Shown in pieces: positions 16,332 through 25,073 of a stretch of DNA of 64,000 bases. Source of the DNA: Bacteroidota bacterium (lineage in GTDB: Bacteria > Bacteroidota > Bacteroidia > Chitinophagales > Chitinophagaceae). The stretch's first letter is position 1; the number at the start of each line of letters is the position of its first letter. Location: the NCBI GenBank assembly GCA_016868585.1, contig VGGR01000004.1:1-64000 (forward strand), given 5' to 3'. Under the pieces are notes generated by a model. That model did not search any database. It saw only the letters and a program-made list of their open reading frames with translations, and was not told where the DNA came from. Made by a program: the position numbers and the translations under genes.

Positions 16332-19124
16332 TCATCGACTCGTTAAACTTACGGGCCAAATAAATTCCATAAACCAGCCCTTGAATCTATCATACTGATC
16401 CGGGTCCATAACTCTTGATACACGAAAACCGAAATTAACGGGATGCTGATTCCACCATTTGGTATCAAAGTAAAATTCCGCTCCGACGCTGCGTTGAGGA
16501 ACATGGACACGCTTGTTGTTGGAATACACCCGAGTATAATCATAGAATAAGGCAGCACGGATTCTTGACAGATAGGCCAGATTTGCAAAGCCCCAATCGG
16601 GGTGCCATATTGGGAAATGATAATCTATGCTGGTTCGCCACATTCTTGAAAAATATCTCCCCAGGTATCCGCGACTGTAAGGAAAGCGATTTCCGTATGT
16701 CAATCTTGCAAGCGTATCTCGTTCTTGCCAGTACAAGCCGGCTACAACATGATGATGTTGCAGCAACCCCGGTAAGTAAACTTTTACTTGTCCATTGAAC
16801 TGAAACCCTGGGTTGGCAGAAATACTGTGCCTGAATGCTGTGGCATAGGTTAAGCCAAGTCTTGGAAAAACGTGTTGGAGAGCTGTGGTAGTCTGGAATG
16901 AACCATTGAGTCTGTGAACAAAATGTTGAATCGAACGAACTCCAAATGTATCTCTGTCAAAGCCCTTAAAAAAGTCAGCCCTTAAAACATAATGACTCGA
17001 AAGATTCAACTGCCGAAAATATCGGCCTCTTGTGTCGGTGAGTGGCAACACCCATCCTAATTGTGCATCTAGCTGATCCCAGGTCCTTGTTACACCCCTA
17101 CTGGTGAACTGTCTTTCAAAAGTGTAATCAACCCCTCCATTTGCGATCAAAAACCAATTACCATAACTGGCAGAGGCACCCAGGCCATGTGTCTGTTCCG
17201 ATTCATTGTATTGATAACGAATTTCAGTTTGCAAGGTATTCAATGCATTTTCTCCATAAAGTGTCATGGAGAATAATGGATCCTCATAAGTTGGACGCCA
17301 ACTATGAAAATTGATTAGTGCTGTAGACTTTGGATAAGGCTGTACGGGATACATCCCTGACTTTTTAGAAAAGTTTGTCCATTTTTCCGTTGCTTGTTGA
17401 TAGGCCACTTTGTTGGGGAATGAAGCACTTACCAGCGAAAGATCGATTTCCGCTGGCTGTACTGAGTCGATCAGTATTGATCTTAACTGATACCCTTCCG
17501 CTTGCTGCTCTGACCAATAAATACGATTACCGGCTACCTGTACTTGATACTTGCCCAGTCCTTTATCAACGATACAATAAAGCTTTTTGGTAGAAAGGTC
17601 AAATCGATACAGGTTATCATTTGCCGCAAATCCTCCTGAAAAATAAATTGAGCCCTGATAGTGTTGAGGAAATCCAATGCTAAATGGCAAAAAAGGAGTA
17701 AGCACCTCTTCCTTATCCTTTGCTACCAGTAACAACGCCATCGTACCATCAGTTTGACGAGCCATAGCAATAACACTGTCCTCTCCAATGAATTTCGGAT
17801 CTGTAAGAAAATAACCGGCAGAAGATCTATAGGTGCGAAGCAGCTTTCCGCTGGGGATCTCAAGCCAATGTAAAGAAGTAGTGCCATCTTCCTTTACCTG
17901 TACGGTCACCACCTTTCCTGCGGCCGAAATATCTGGAGAAAAATAACGAGTATGATGTGTCAGATCAACCTGTGTGTTGGTTCGCAGGTCAAATAATCGT
18001 AAAGCACTGTATGTAATCCAGCCTCGGCGCGGGTCCCTTTCAAAAGCAGCATAAACTATTTTGCCATCACGGTAACTGAATTGTGGTTCCAGTGCAATAT
18101 CCTGCGTACGCAAGCGATGTTCTTTTTCTCCATCAAATAAATAAAATCCAGGACGATGGCGATTTGTGGAACGGATATAAACCAGCGAATCCTGTCCAAC
18201 TACGTAAGGAAATTGCCGATGATCAACAAAGCGCTTATTGACCTGAAATAGCGGTGCACCCGCTGCGACAGTTTTTGTGAATGATGGTTCTTGATAGGAT
18301 TGAAGTGATCCTTTGATAAATGCCCGATAAGTCAGTCCTGAATGTTTTTTTACTGCTCCTTGAAATGGATATAACAAAGTACCATAAGAAGCAGCATGCC
18401 GTATAACTTTCTCCCAAAATTGATCACCAAATTGTTGGTAGCCATAATTCACCAATAAATAACCCAGTTCATAATGATTGGGGACCCAATCTTTATATGA
18501 TCCATTTCGAAGCTTCATCCAGGAGTAATGTTTACCAGCAGACCAAAGCATCGGGAAACTATTCATAAAACGGGGTAGCTTTCCCCTTCCCTGCTTACTC
18601 AATGCAGATTCTTGCCAAACAGCATCACCCTCAAAAAACCAGTTTGGTACAGCTGCATTGATAGCCACATCAAATGCTTGTTCACCAAAAAGCCGAAGCG
18701 CAAACTTGCTAAGTCCCTGCTTCATGTTCTCAAATTGCTCCACATGCCTATACTCATGCAAGGCTAACTGATCCGACCAGCCGATGGCCCCATTAGAAAA
18801 ATTATCCAGATCGGGTTGCAAGAACCATTCACTACGGGTAGGTCCCACTTGTACGTAGCCATTTGAGATAACAGTTCGATGTTGAAGTATTATGGGTATA
18901 GGTTTAACACGAGATCCCAAAGAGTTTGGACGCTCGCGTGCTACTAAGTGAATCAGTTTTGCAGCTCGTTGGGCTTGGCTGTCCAAACCTGGTGAAAAAA
19001 TTAATTGGATCGTATCCGTTTTGATTTGTAACCAGCGCTGACGGCTGCGATGACCCCCGAATTGCTGAGAAAAAATAATCAGCGACAGGGTTTGAAAGAA
19101 AAAAAGTAACAACAACCTTATCAT
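16332..19124 (-). CDS. Secreted HExxH metallopeptidase-like protein with propeller-like repeats and predicted C-terminal barrel
   Basis: 930 residues; function not established. A signal peptide covers about residues 1-20. The N-terminal domain has HEYRH (123-127) and a Glu 38 residues later in WFFEGDA (E165), the spacing of a gluzincin zinc site (HExxH ... E). Residues about 290-560 contain TolB/WD40-like strands with repeated LFD, YFSP and VYAAFERD elements. From about 600 to the end, alternating aromatic strands and a terminal WPVSLTSR suggest an outer-membrane beta-barrel. A likely location is the outer membrane with the catalytic domain in the periplasm (inference). The gene follows tdh by 4 bp and may share its promoter. 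Whether it is an active peptidase is unknown. Confidence 0.75.
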   Translation of the reverse strand: MIRLLLLFFFQTLSLIIFSQQFGGHRSRQRWLQIKTDTIQLIFSPGLDSQAQRAAKLIHLVARERPNSLGSRVKPIPIILQHRTVISNGYVQVGPTRSEWFLQPDLDNFSNGAIGWSDQLALHEYRHVEQFENMKQGLSKFALRLFGEQAFDVAINAAVPNWFFEGDAVWQESALSKQGRGKLPRFMNSFPMLWSAGKHYSWMKLRNGSYKDWVPNHYELGYLLVNYGYQQFGDQFWEKVIRHAASYGTLLYPFQGAVKKHSGLTYRAFIKGSLQSYQEPSFTKTVAAGAPLFQVNKRFVDHRQFPYVVGQDSLVYIRSTNRHRPGFYLFDGEKEHRLRTQDIALEPQFSYRDGKIVYAAFERDPRRGWITYSALRLFDLRTNTQVDLTHHTRYFSPDISAAGKVVTVQVKEDGTTSLHWLEIPSGKLLRTYRSSAGYFLTDPKFIGEDSVIAMARQTDGTMALLLVAKDKEEVLTPFLPFSIGFPQHYQGSIYFSGGFAANDNLYRFDLSTKKLYCIVDKGLGKYQVQVAGNRIYWSEQQAEGYQLRSILIDSVQPAEIDLSLVSASFPNKVAYQQATEKWTNFSKKSGMYPVQPYPKSTALINFHSWRPTYEDPLFSMTLYGENALNTLQTEIRYQYNESEQTHGLGASASYGNWFLIANGGVDYTFERQFTSRGVTRTWDQLDAQLGWVLPLTDTRGRYFRQLNLSSHYVLRADFFKGFDRDTFGVRSIQHFVHRLNGSFQTTTALQHVFPRLGLTYATAFRHSISANPGFQFNGQVKVYLPGLLQHHHVVAGLYWQERDTLARLTYGNRFPYSRGYLGRYFSRMWRTSIDYHFPIWHPDWGFANLAYLSRIRAALFYDYTRVYSNNKRVHVPQRSVGAEFYFDTKWWNQHPVNFGFRVSRVMDPDQYDRFKGWFMEFIWPVSLTSR

Positions 19125-19128
19125 AAAT

Positions 19129-20073
19129 TCACAGGGATAGATTCGCTAACATATCTTTTGTCATAGCCGATAAATCATATTCCTCCTTCCACCCCCAGTC
19201 AGCACGGGCCGGCGAATCATCAATACTTTGCGGCCAACTATCTGCAATTTGTTGTCTATAATCCGGAGCAATGCTCATTTCAAATGCAGGAATATGTTGT
19301 TGAATTGAAGTGCAAATCTCGCGAGGGGAAAAACTCAGTGCGGACACATTGTAGGAAGTACGAATCTGAATTGATGATGCCGGTGCTTCCATTAATTCAA
19401 GTGTAGCCCTGATCGCATCAGGCATATACATCATGGGCAAGTAAGTATCTTCCTTTAAAAAACAGGTGTATTTTTTTTTCAGCAAAGCTTCAAGATAGAT
19501 CTCTACTGCATAATCGGTGGTTCCGCCGCCTGGTTCAGATTTATAAGAAATCAAGCCTGGGTAACGAATACTACGCACATCTACGCCAAATCGATTCCAA
19601 AAATAGTTGCACCAAAACTCCCCGGCATATTTGCTGATACCATACACTGTGGTAGGCTCTATGACAGTTTGCTGCGGACAGTTTACTCGGGGCGAACTTG
19701 GTCCAAAAACAGCAATGGAAGACGGCCAAAATACTTTACTTAATTTTTCCTCCCTGGCAATGTCCAGCACATTCAATAATCCCTGCATGTTGAGATTCCA
19801 TGCCAGAGCAGGGTTTTTTTCGCCTGTTGCAGATAAGATAGCCGCCAGCAAATAGACCTGGGTGATATTTTGGCGAATAATTTGAACATGTAACATCTCT
19901 TTATTCAGCACGTCCAACGAAATATAGGGGCCCGTTCCTTGTAAAAGTTGATTTTGCTCACGCAAGTCTGCAGCTATTACTTGATTTTCGCCGTATATTT
20001 TTCGAAGGGCCAGGGCTAGCTCCACTCCTATTTGGCCGGAGGCGCCAATAACCAGGATTTTCTCTTTTCGCAT
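19129..20073 (-). CDS. L-threonine 3-dehydrogenase, SDR (UDP-galactose-epimerase-like) type
   Basis: A 314-residue extended short-chain dehydrogenase predicted to oxidise L-threonine to 2-amino-3-oxobutyrate with NAD+. The Rossmann motif GASGQIG is at 10-16 and the catalytic YGISK is mid-protein, preceded by the PSSIAVFG serine region. The block PGGGTTDYAVEIY is diagnostic of the epimerase-like threonine dehydrogenases known from Bacteroidota and archaea, and sets it apart from sugar epimerases. Its promoter overlaps that of the divergent kdsA. The large secreted protein gene follows 4 bp downstream. Confidence 0.85.
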   Translation of the reverse strand: MRKEKILVIGASGQIGVELALALRKIYGENQVIAADLREQNQLLQGTGPYISLDVLNKEMLHVQIIRQNITQVYLLAAILSATGEKNPALAWNLNMQGLLNVLDIAREEKLSKVFWPSSIAVFGPSSPRVNCPQQTVIEPTTVYGISKYAGEFWCNYFWNRFGVDVRSIRYPGLISYKSEPGGGTTDYAVEIYLEALLKKKYTCFLKEDTYLPMMYMPDAIRATLELMEAPASSIQIRTSYNVSALSFSPREICTSIQQHIPAFEMSIAPDYRQQIADSWPQSIDDSPARADWGWKEEYDLSAMTKDMLANLSL

Positions 20074-20089
20074 GGCAAGGTTTTACAGA

Positions 20090-20097
20090 CAAACTTA
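20090..20097 (-). promoter_or_regulatory. -7 promoter element of the threonine dehydrogenase gene
   Basis: Minus-strand TAAGTTTG, a full match to TAnnTTTG, 16 nt before the start at 20073. It is only 5 nt from the opposing kdsA element. Confidence 0.6.
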
Positions 20098-20101
20098 GCA
20101 T

Positions 20102-20109
20102 TACTTTTG
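20102..20109 (+). promoter_or_regulatory. -7 promoter element of kdsA
   Basis: TACTTTTG, ending 4 nt before the ATG at 20114; a leaderless transcript is predicted. Confidence 0.6.
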
Positions 20110-20113
20110 CAAG

Positions 20114-20953
20114 ATGAAATCCTTTCTTAAAACCCTTTTTCAAGGGCAATCCTACGATCCGCGTTCCTTTTTCCTGCTTGCCGGGCCATGCGTGGTTGAA
20201 TCAGAAAAAGGGGTGATGGAAATAGCGTCTACAATCAGTACTTGTTGCAGACACTTACAAATTCCCTATGTTTTCAAAGCCTCTTATCGGAAGGCCAACA
20301 GGACCAACTCCTCCTCCTTTACAGGCATTGGAGACCAACAAGCTCTTGAAATTTTACAAAATGTAAGAACTGCTTACAACATACCCGTAGTAACTGATAT
20401 TCATACTGCCGAAGAGGCCAAACTGGCTGCCCCCCATGTAGATGTTTTACAGATCCCTGCATTTCTATGCAGACAAACCGATCTTTTATTGGCTGCAGCT
20501 GAAACAGGTAAGGTGGTCAATATTAAAAAAGGACAGTTTCTCAGTGGCCCAGCTATGCGATTTGCTGTAGAAAAAATAAAAGCAGCTCGAAATGAAAAAA
20601 TATTGTTGACCGAAAGAGGAACTACTTTTGGTTACCAAGACTTGGTGGTGGACTATAGAAATATTCCCTGGATGCAAGAAATTGGGGTCCCTGTAGTAAT
20701 GGATGTTACACATGCTTTACAGCAACCCAACCAAACAACCGGAGTCACAGGGGGTAATCCACAACTCATTGGCACTTTGGCAAAAGCAGCCATAGCTACT
20801 GGAGCTGATGGGTTATTTATTGAAACACACCCGAATCCATCCCTCGCAAAAAGTGACGGAGCCAACATGTTACCTCTGCATCAACTTGAAGCCCTGCTGA
20901 AGGAGTTGATCAAAATTAGAAAAGCCATTAGCGCTAACGAAGATCCTCAATAG
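20114..20953 (+). CDS. kdsA: 3-deoxy-8-phosphooctulonate synthase (KDO8P synthase)
   Basis: A 279-residue enzyme condensing PEP with D-arabinose 5-phosphate to KDO 8-phosphate, the committed step to the KDO of lipopolysaccharide. The fold landmarks LAGPCVVES (22-30), KASYRKANR and GTTFGYQDLVVD are all present. The Cys in GPC (C26) is the metal ligand of class II enzymes, where class I has Asn, so a metal-dependent enzyme is predicted. The 3' end overlaps the convergent lolA by 20 bp. Confidence 0.96.
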   Translation: MKSFLKTLFQGQSYDPRSFFLLAGPCVVESEKGVMEIASTISTCCRHLQIPYVFKASYRKANRTNSSSFTGIGDQQALEILQNVRTAYNIPVVTDIHTAEEAKLAAPHVDVLQIPAFLCRQTDLLLAAAETGKVVNIKKGQFLSGPAMRFAVEKIKAARNEKILLTERGTTFGYQDLVVDYRNIPWMQEIGVPVVMDVTHALQQPNQTTGVTGGNPQLIGTLAKAAIATGADGLFIETHPNPSLAKSDGANMLPLHQLEALLKELIKIRKAISANEDPQ

Positions 20954-21596
20954 TGACACCAGGGAATTTAGCCTTGTCGAATACAAAAAGGGCATCTGAA
21001 GCTGGCATGTTGGTTTTGAGTGTATTGACAGTGTAGGAATACCGATTACCCGCATTCTCCATTACCTTGGTAGCATACATTGTTTTGGCATGCTTGTCAA
21101 TGAGCAGATAAACAGTGTGAAAATTTTTACTTTTATCTACCGGTGTTAATTGAATTTCCTGCATCAAACGCGTTCTCACTTTTTTCTCCCCAATTAGCAG
21201 ATAGAAAAAATCTTTGTCGTAAAAGTTGGAGAATAATTTTTGCGGTGTGATCATACCTGCGGAAGCCCCGAGCGTGTTAATGGTTACTTCGTTAGCCGCT
21301 TTGTCATAATTCCATACCGTACTCCCATCGCAAAAAATCTCTTGCCCACCAAAGCTTAGTTTATAGCGGGCGCCCTTCATGAGAATAATACCAGACTTGG
21401 CAGACAGCACTTTTCCGGCGGCATTTTCAACCTTGTAGGTGAAGCTGGCCTGTACGGTGGTGTAGGACTTAAATCGATTGCTAACCGCATCAAGTACCTT
21501 TTTAGCCTCAAGGTCATTTTTAGTAGACTTTGCTTGTGCGTTTGTCTCCCCTGCAATAAGGGTCAGCATAAAAAGTAAGGATAGAGGTGTTTTCAT
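20934..21596 (-). CDS. lolA: LolA-like outer-membrane lipoprotein carrier protein
   Basis: 220 residues. A signal peptide (about 1-20, cleavage after ETNAQA) precedes a LolA/LppM-type half-barrel with the usual pattern: FKSYTTVQASFTYKVENAAGK, a KGARYKLSFGGQEIFCDGSTVWNYD strand pair (split here) and an aromatic-lined core. It would ferry lipoproteins across the periplasm. It lies downstream of ftsK, with its own promoter element in the 45-bp gap, so it can be expressed separately. It overlaps kdsA convergently by 20 bp. Confidence 0.85.
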   Translation of the reverse strand: MKTPLSLLFMLTLIAGETNAQAKSTKNDLEAKKVLDAVSNRFKSYTTVQASFTYKVENAAGKVLSAKSGIILMKGARYKLSFGGQEIFCDGSTVWNYDKAANEVTINTLGASAGMITPQKLFSNFYDKDFFYLLIGEKKVRTRLMQEIQLTPVDKSKNFHTVYLLIDKHAKTMYATKVMENAGNRYSYTVNTLKTNMPASDALFVFDKAKFPGVTIEDLR

Positions 21597-21626
21597 GAGG
21601 TTGATCCTGTCTTGGATTCAGCTTTG

Positions 21627-21634
21627 CAAAGGTA
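21627..21634 (-). promoter_or_regulatory. -7 promoter element of lolA
   Basis: Minus-strand TACCTTTG, 30 nt before the lolA start, within the ftsK-lolA gap. Confidence 0.5.
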
Positions 21635-21641
21635 GTTCAAA

Positions 21642-24152
21642 TCAACCCATGTTTTCGAGATGTCTCATCAGATCAGCTTCAGTCCTGATTAGCACATCTC
21701 TGGGTTTGCTGCCCTGGCTGGGCCCCACAATGCCTGCAATTTCAAGCTGATCCATCAATCTCCCTGCTCTATTGTATCCTAACTTCATACGACGCTGTAA
21801 CAGGGAGGTAGACCCAATCTGGTATTGAACAATGAGCTTGGCCGCATCCTCAAACAAGAAATCCCGATTAGACATATCCAGTTCGCCACGAGCTTCGGCT
21901 TCTTTCTCGTCAAAATATTCAGGCAATAAAAATGCTTGCGGATACCCTTGTTGCTCCTTGATATAGTCCACTATTTTTTCCACTTCTGGCGTATCCACAA
22001 AGGGGCATTGCAAACGGGTCAATTCTCCATGATGCGAAATCAGCATATCCCCTTTTCCAATCAGCTGTTCTGAGCCCCCCGTATCCAAAATGGTGCGTGA
22101 ATCGATTTTGGATGAAACCTTAAAAGCTATACGGGAAGGGAAATTTGCCTTGATAGTGCCTGTGATGATATTTACAGAAGGACGCTGAGTGGCTATGATC
22201 AGGTGAATGCCAATTGCCCTTGCCAGCTGTGCCAAACGGGCAATAGGCATTTCCACCTCCTTGCCAGCCGTCATAATCAGATCGGCAAATTCGTCCACCA
22301 CCAATACAATAAAGGGCAGATAAACATGTCCTTTCTGTGGATTTAGTTTTCGGTTAATAAATTTTTCATTGTACTCTTTGATATTGCGGGCTCCGGCCTC
22401 TTTTAAAAGATCATACCGATTATCCATCTCAATACAAAGGGCATTGAGTGTATGAATTACTTTTTTAGTATCCGTAATAATTGCATCCTCCTCGCTCGGC
22501 AGCTTGGCTAAAAAATGTCGCTCTATATGCCGATAAATACTCAACTCTACTTTTTTGGTGTCAATCAAAACAAACTTTAGTTGAGAAGGGTGCTTTTTAT
22601 ACAACAAAGACACCAGAATGGCATTCAGTCCAACCGATTTACCTTGACCGGTAGCTCCCGCCATTAGCAAGTGAGGCATGGAAGCCAGATCAACAATGTA
22701 GTTTTCGTTATCAATTTTCTTTCCGATGGCAATCGGAAGGCTGTAATTGTTATGCTGAAATTTTTCAGAGGACAACAAGGTTCGCATACTCACAATGGTC
22801 TTCTTCAGATTGGGTACTTCGATCCCAATAGTCCCTTTACCGGGTATAGGTGCTATAATACGAATGCCCAATGCTGCCAAGCTCAGGGCAATATCGTCCT
22901 CTAAATTTTTGATACGTGAAATACGGACTCCCGGGGCAGGCACGATCTCATAAAGTGTTACCGTGGGACCCACCGTTGCACTGATTTTCTGTATTTCAAT
23001 TGCGTAATTACGAAGCGTGTTCATGATCTGCGTTTTATTGCTTTCCAATTCGCTTGGATCATGTACAATTTTTTCAGAACCATGCTGCTCTAATAACTGT
23101 AAGGTTGGATACTTGTACTTGCTTAAGTCCAGTGTTGGTTCATAGGGCGGAAGATTTTCAGGAATAGTCTCGGCTGCCTCCACAACAGGATCCGGAACTG
23201 TTTTAATTTCCAATTCAAGATCTCTTTCGCCAGTAGAAGGTAATACTTCAGGGGCAGGCAATATCTCCTCTTCTGCTTGCGCCCTTGCCGTTGCTATTTC
23301 GGCTGGTGTATCACAATCAGGTGTAGGATTAACCGGCGGTTTTAATTGGTTAGGACGAACGCCAGCCGCATATAAATCATTCAGCGTTTGACCAGCTGCT
23401 TGGGGTGAAAATTGAGGTTGCTCCTCGTTTGTGGTGGCCTCCTCATTTACTACTTCCTTCTCCTCCTCATTTACTACTTCCTTCTCCTCCTCATTTTCTA
23501 CCGGTGTGGGCTTATTGACTGGCCATTTAAAAGTGGGGTTGAATTGCCAAATGAAATACGCAAAAGCAGTTACAAGCAAAACAGCTCCTGTACCAACCAC
23601 GCCAAAAAGACCCTCCATCTCTACTTTAATAAGCTCTCCCACTCCTCCTCCAAATGGAAAATTGCTGGATCGAAAAACAAAGGACAAGGAAACCGACATT
23701 ACGGTAACGCCAATGGTTACGTACTTTAAATTGCGCCAAATTGAAAATACACGTTGACGGTATAAGAGGTTGACGCCTACAACAAAAAAGAAAGTACAAA
23801 CTATAAATGAGGCAAGCCCGAAAGCCTTAAAAAAGAAAAAATGAGCTACCACTGCGCCTAAACGCCCCAACCAATTTAATGCTGGCTTATCCTCATCTAA
23901 TAGGGCAGACAAGCCTTGTTGTGCAATGGCCTGATCCTCCTTCCAGGTAAAAAGATAAGAAGCAAAAGAAATAAACAAGAACAACGCCAGAATAATTGAA
24001 CAAACGCCAACAATTTTCCAGGTGCGTTCGTCTCGAAGAAGCGCCATCAAATCAAGTTGCGCTTCCGGTTCTTTCCGAAAATCACGAAGCGAAGGGTTCT
24101 TATCCACTTCTTGTCCCTCGTTAATATTGTTAGATTTGATGCGATTGGCCAT
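21642..24152 (-). CDS. ftsK: DNA translocase FtsK
   Basis: An 836-residue septal DNA pump that segregates the chromosome terminus and activates XerCD. Four membrane helices occupy about residues 30-215. An acidic Glu/Pro-rich linker follows (about 225-360) with a short repeated KEVVNEEE unit. The RecA-like motor has Walker A GATGQGKS and Walker B VVDEFADL. The C-terminal winged-helix gamma domain recognises KOPS-like sites. The frame runs further up to 24263, but that would overlap the DUF423 gene by 97 nt. ATG 24152, followed by a polar MANRIKSNN, fits better and leaves a 14-bp gap. Confidence 0.95.
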   Translation of the reverse strand: MANRIKSNNINEGQEVDKNPSLRDFRKEPEAQLDLMALLRDERTWKIVGVCSIILALFLFISFASYLFTWKEDQAIAQQGLSALLDEDKPALNWLGRLGAVVAHFFFFKAFGLASFIVCTFFFVVGVNLLYRQRVFSIWRNLKYVTIGVTVMSVSLSFVFRSSNFPFGGGVGELIKVEMEGLFGVVGTGAVLLVTAFAYFIWQFNPTFKWPVNKPTPVENEEEKEVVNEEEKEVVNEEATTNEEQPQFSPQAAGQTLNDLYAAGVRPNQLKPPVNPTPDCDTPAEIATARAQAEEEILPAPEVLPSTGERDLELEIKTVPDPVVEAAETIPENLPPYEPTLDLSKYKYPTLQLLEQHGSEKIVHDPSELESNKTQIMNTLRNYAIEIQKISATVGPTVTLYEIVPAPGVRISRIKNLEDDIALSLAALGIRIIAPIPGKGTIGIEVPNLKKTIVSMRTLLSSEKFQHNNYSLPIAIGKKIDNENYIVDLASMPHLLMAGATGQGKSVGLNAILVSLLYKKHPSQLKFVLIDTKKVELSIYRHIERHFLAKLPSEEDAIITDTKKVIHTLNALCIEMDNRYDLLKEAGARNIKEYNEKFINRKLNPQKGHVYLPFIVLVVDEFADLIMTAGKEVEMPIARLAQLARAIGIHLIIATQRPSVNIITGTIKANFPSRIAFKVSSKIDSRTILDTGGSEQLIGKGDMLISHHGELTRLQCPFVDTPEVEKIVDYIKEQQGYPQAFLLPEYFDEKEAEARGELDMSNRDFLFEDAAKLIVQYQIGSTSLLQRRMKLGYNRAGRLMDQLEIAGIVGPSQGSKPRDVLIRTEADLMRHLENMG
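23438..23497. repeat. 24-bp tandem repeat inside ftsK
   Basis: Two exact 24-bp copies (23438-23461 and 23462-23485) and a partial third. Each encodes eight residues of the acidic linker (KEVVNEEE). The unit is a multiple of three, so copy-number change would alter linker length without breaking the frame. Confidence 0.9.
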
Positions 24153-24166
24153 CCGAACAAAGATAA

Positions 24167-24568
24167 TTAGTTTGACTGTTTGAATGATGCAAAAGAGAGA
24201 CCAAGTAAAACCCAACCCGTTATAAAGAAAAGACCACCTACGGGTGTAATAAAAACAATCCACGTAAATGAAAGTATTTGCTGGAGTCGGAAATAGGTCA
24301 ACAGATATAGTGAACCGCTAAAACAAACTAAGCCACTGATAAAAGACTGTCTTGCCCAATAATTGAGTTTTGCTTGCCCAAAGGGAGATAATAGACCAGC
24401 CAACAACAAGGCCATTGCGTGCCAAAAATGATATTGAACAGCAGTTTGATAAGTTTGAAGGATGGCAGGATCCTTTGTAAGCTGTTGTAAACCGTGCGCA
24501 CCAAATGCTCCTGCAGCTACTGCAATGGCAGCAAAAATAGAAGCTAAAAATAAATTTACATTATTCAT
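24167..24568 (-). CDS. DUF423 family membrane protein
   Basis: A 133-residue inner-membrane protein with four predicted helices. The N-terminus (ASIFAAIAVAAGAFGAHGL) has the conserved AGAFGAHGL motif of DUF423/YgdD; no biochemical function is established for the family. It overlaps the 3' end of aroK by 8 nt and precedes ftsK by 14 nt, so it sits inside the gcdH-aroK-ftsK run. Confidence 0.9.
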   Translation of the reverse strand: MNNVNLFLASIFAAIAVAAGAFGAHGLQQLTKDPAILQTYQTAVQYHFWHAMALLLAGLLSPFGQAKLNYWARQSFISGLVCFSGSLYLLTYFRLQQILSFTWIVFITPVGGLFFITGWVLLGLSFASFKQSN

Positions 24569-25067
24569 GTTGGATCATTTTAACAATAGCTGCGGGATCG
24601 GGGAAAGGTTCATTAATATGCAAATGAGCTTGGCTGTAAAAAAAGGAACGATCCGCTAATGTCAAACGTATATAGTCTTCTAATTGATCAGGATGAATAT
24701 CATTGAGCAGTGGTCTGTTATCCCGCTCATTTTGTAATCGATTCACCAGTACTGAAATAGGAGGATCAAGCCAAAGTACCGTCCCCATTTTTTTTAAGAA
24801 ATCAAGATTATCAAAAAAACAGGGTGTTCCCCCGCCACAGCTTAGTATCAACTTGGAATTAGCGGCGATTAGCTCATGCAAATATTTTTTTTCAATTACC
24901 CGAAATTGAGCTTGGTCTTTATGCTTAAATAATGCAGCAATAGTTACTCCCTCCTGTTGTTCTATATGGGCGTCCAAATCGATAAAGAGTAAATCGGTTA
25001 ATGCACTTAGTTGCTTGCCAAGCCAGGTTTTTCCGGAACCCATAAAGCCAATCAGAAAAATTCGCAA
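24561..25067 (-). CDS. aroK: Shikimate kinase
   Basis: 168 residues. It phosphorylates shikimate at O3 in the aromatic amino acid pathway. Walker A is GFMGSGKTW (about 8-16). The shikimate-binding DLDAHIE and CGGGTP motifs and the lid Arg in NRPLL are all present. Normal length. The start lies 6 bp after the stop of the acyl-CoA dehydrogenase gene and the end overlaps DUF423. Confidence 0.95.
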   Translation of the reverse strand: MRIFLIGFMGSGKTWLGKQLSALTDLLFIDLDAHIEQQEGVTIAALFKHKDQAQFRVIEKKYLHELIAANSKLILSCGGGTPCFFDNLDFLKKMGTVLWLDPPISVLVNRLQNERDNRPLLNDIHPDQLEDYIRLTLADRSFFYSQAHLHINEPFPDPAAIVKMIQHE

Positions 25068-25073
25068 TGATTA

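Noticed and set aside
23438-23497. Tandem repeat as a CRISPR or intergenic satellite
   Set aside because: The copies are adjacent without spacers, lie in frame within ftsK and encode the acidic linker.
23412-23757. Plus-strand frames of Leu/Tyr- or Ser/Phe-rich repeats
   Set aside because: Mirror frames of the Glu-rich 24-bp repeat in the ftsK linker.
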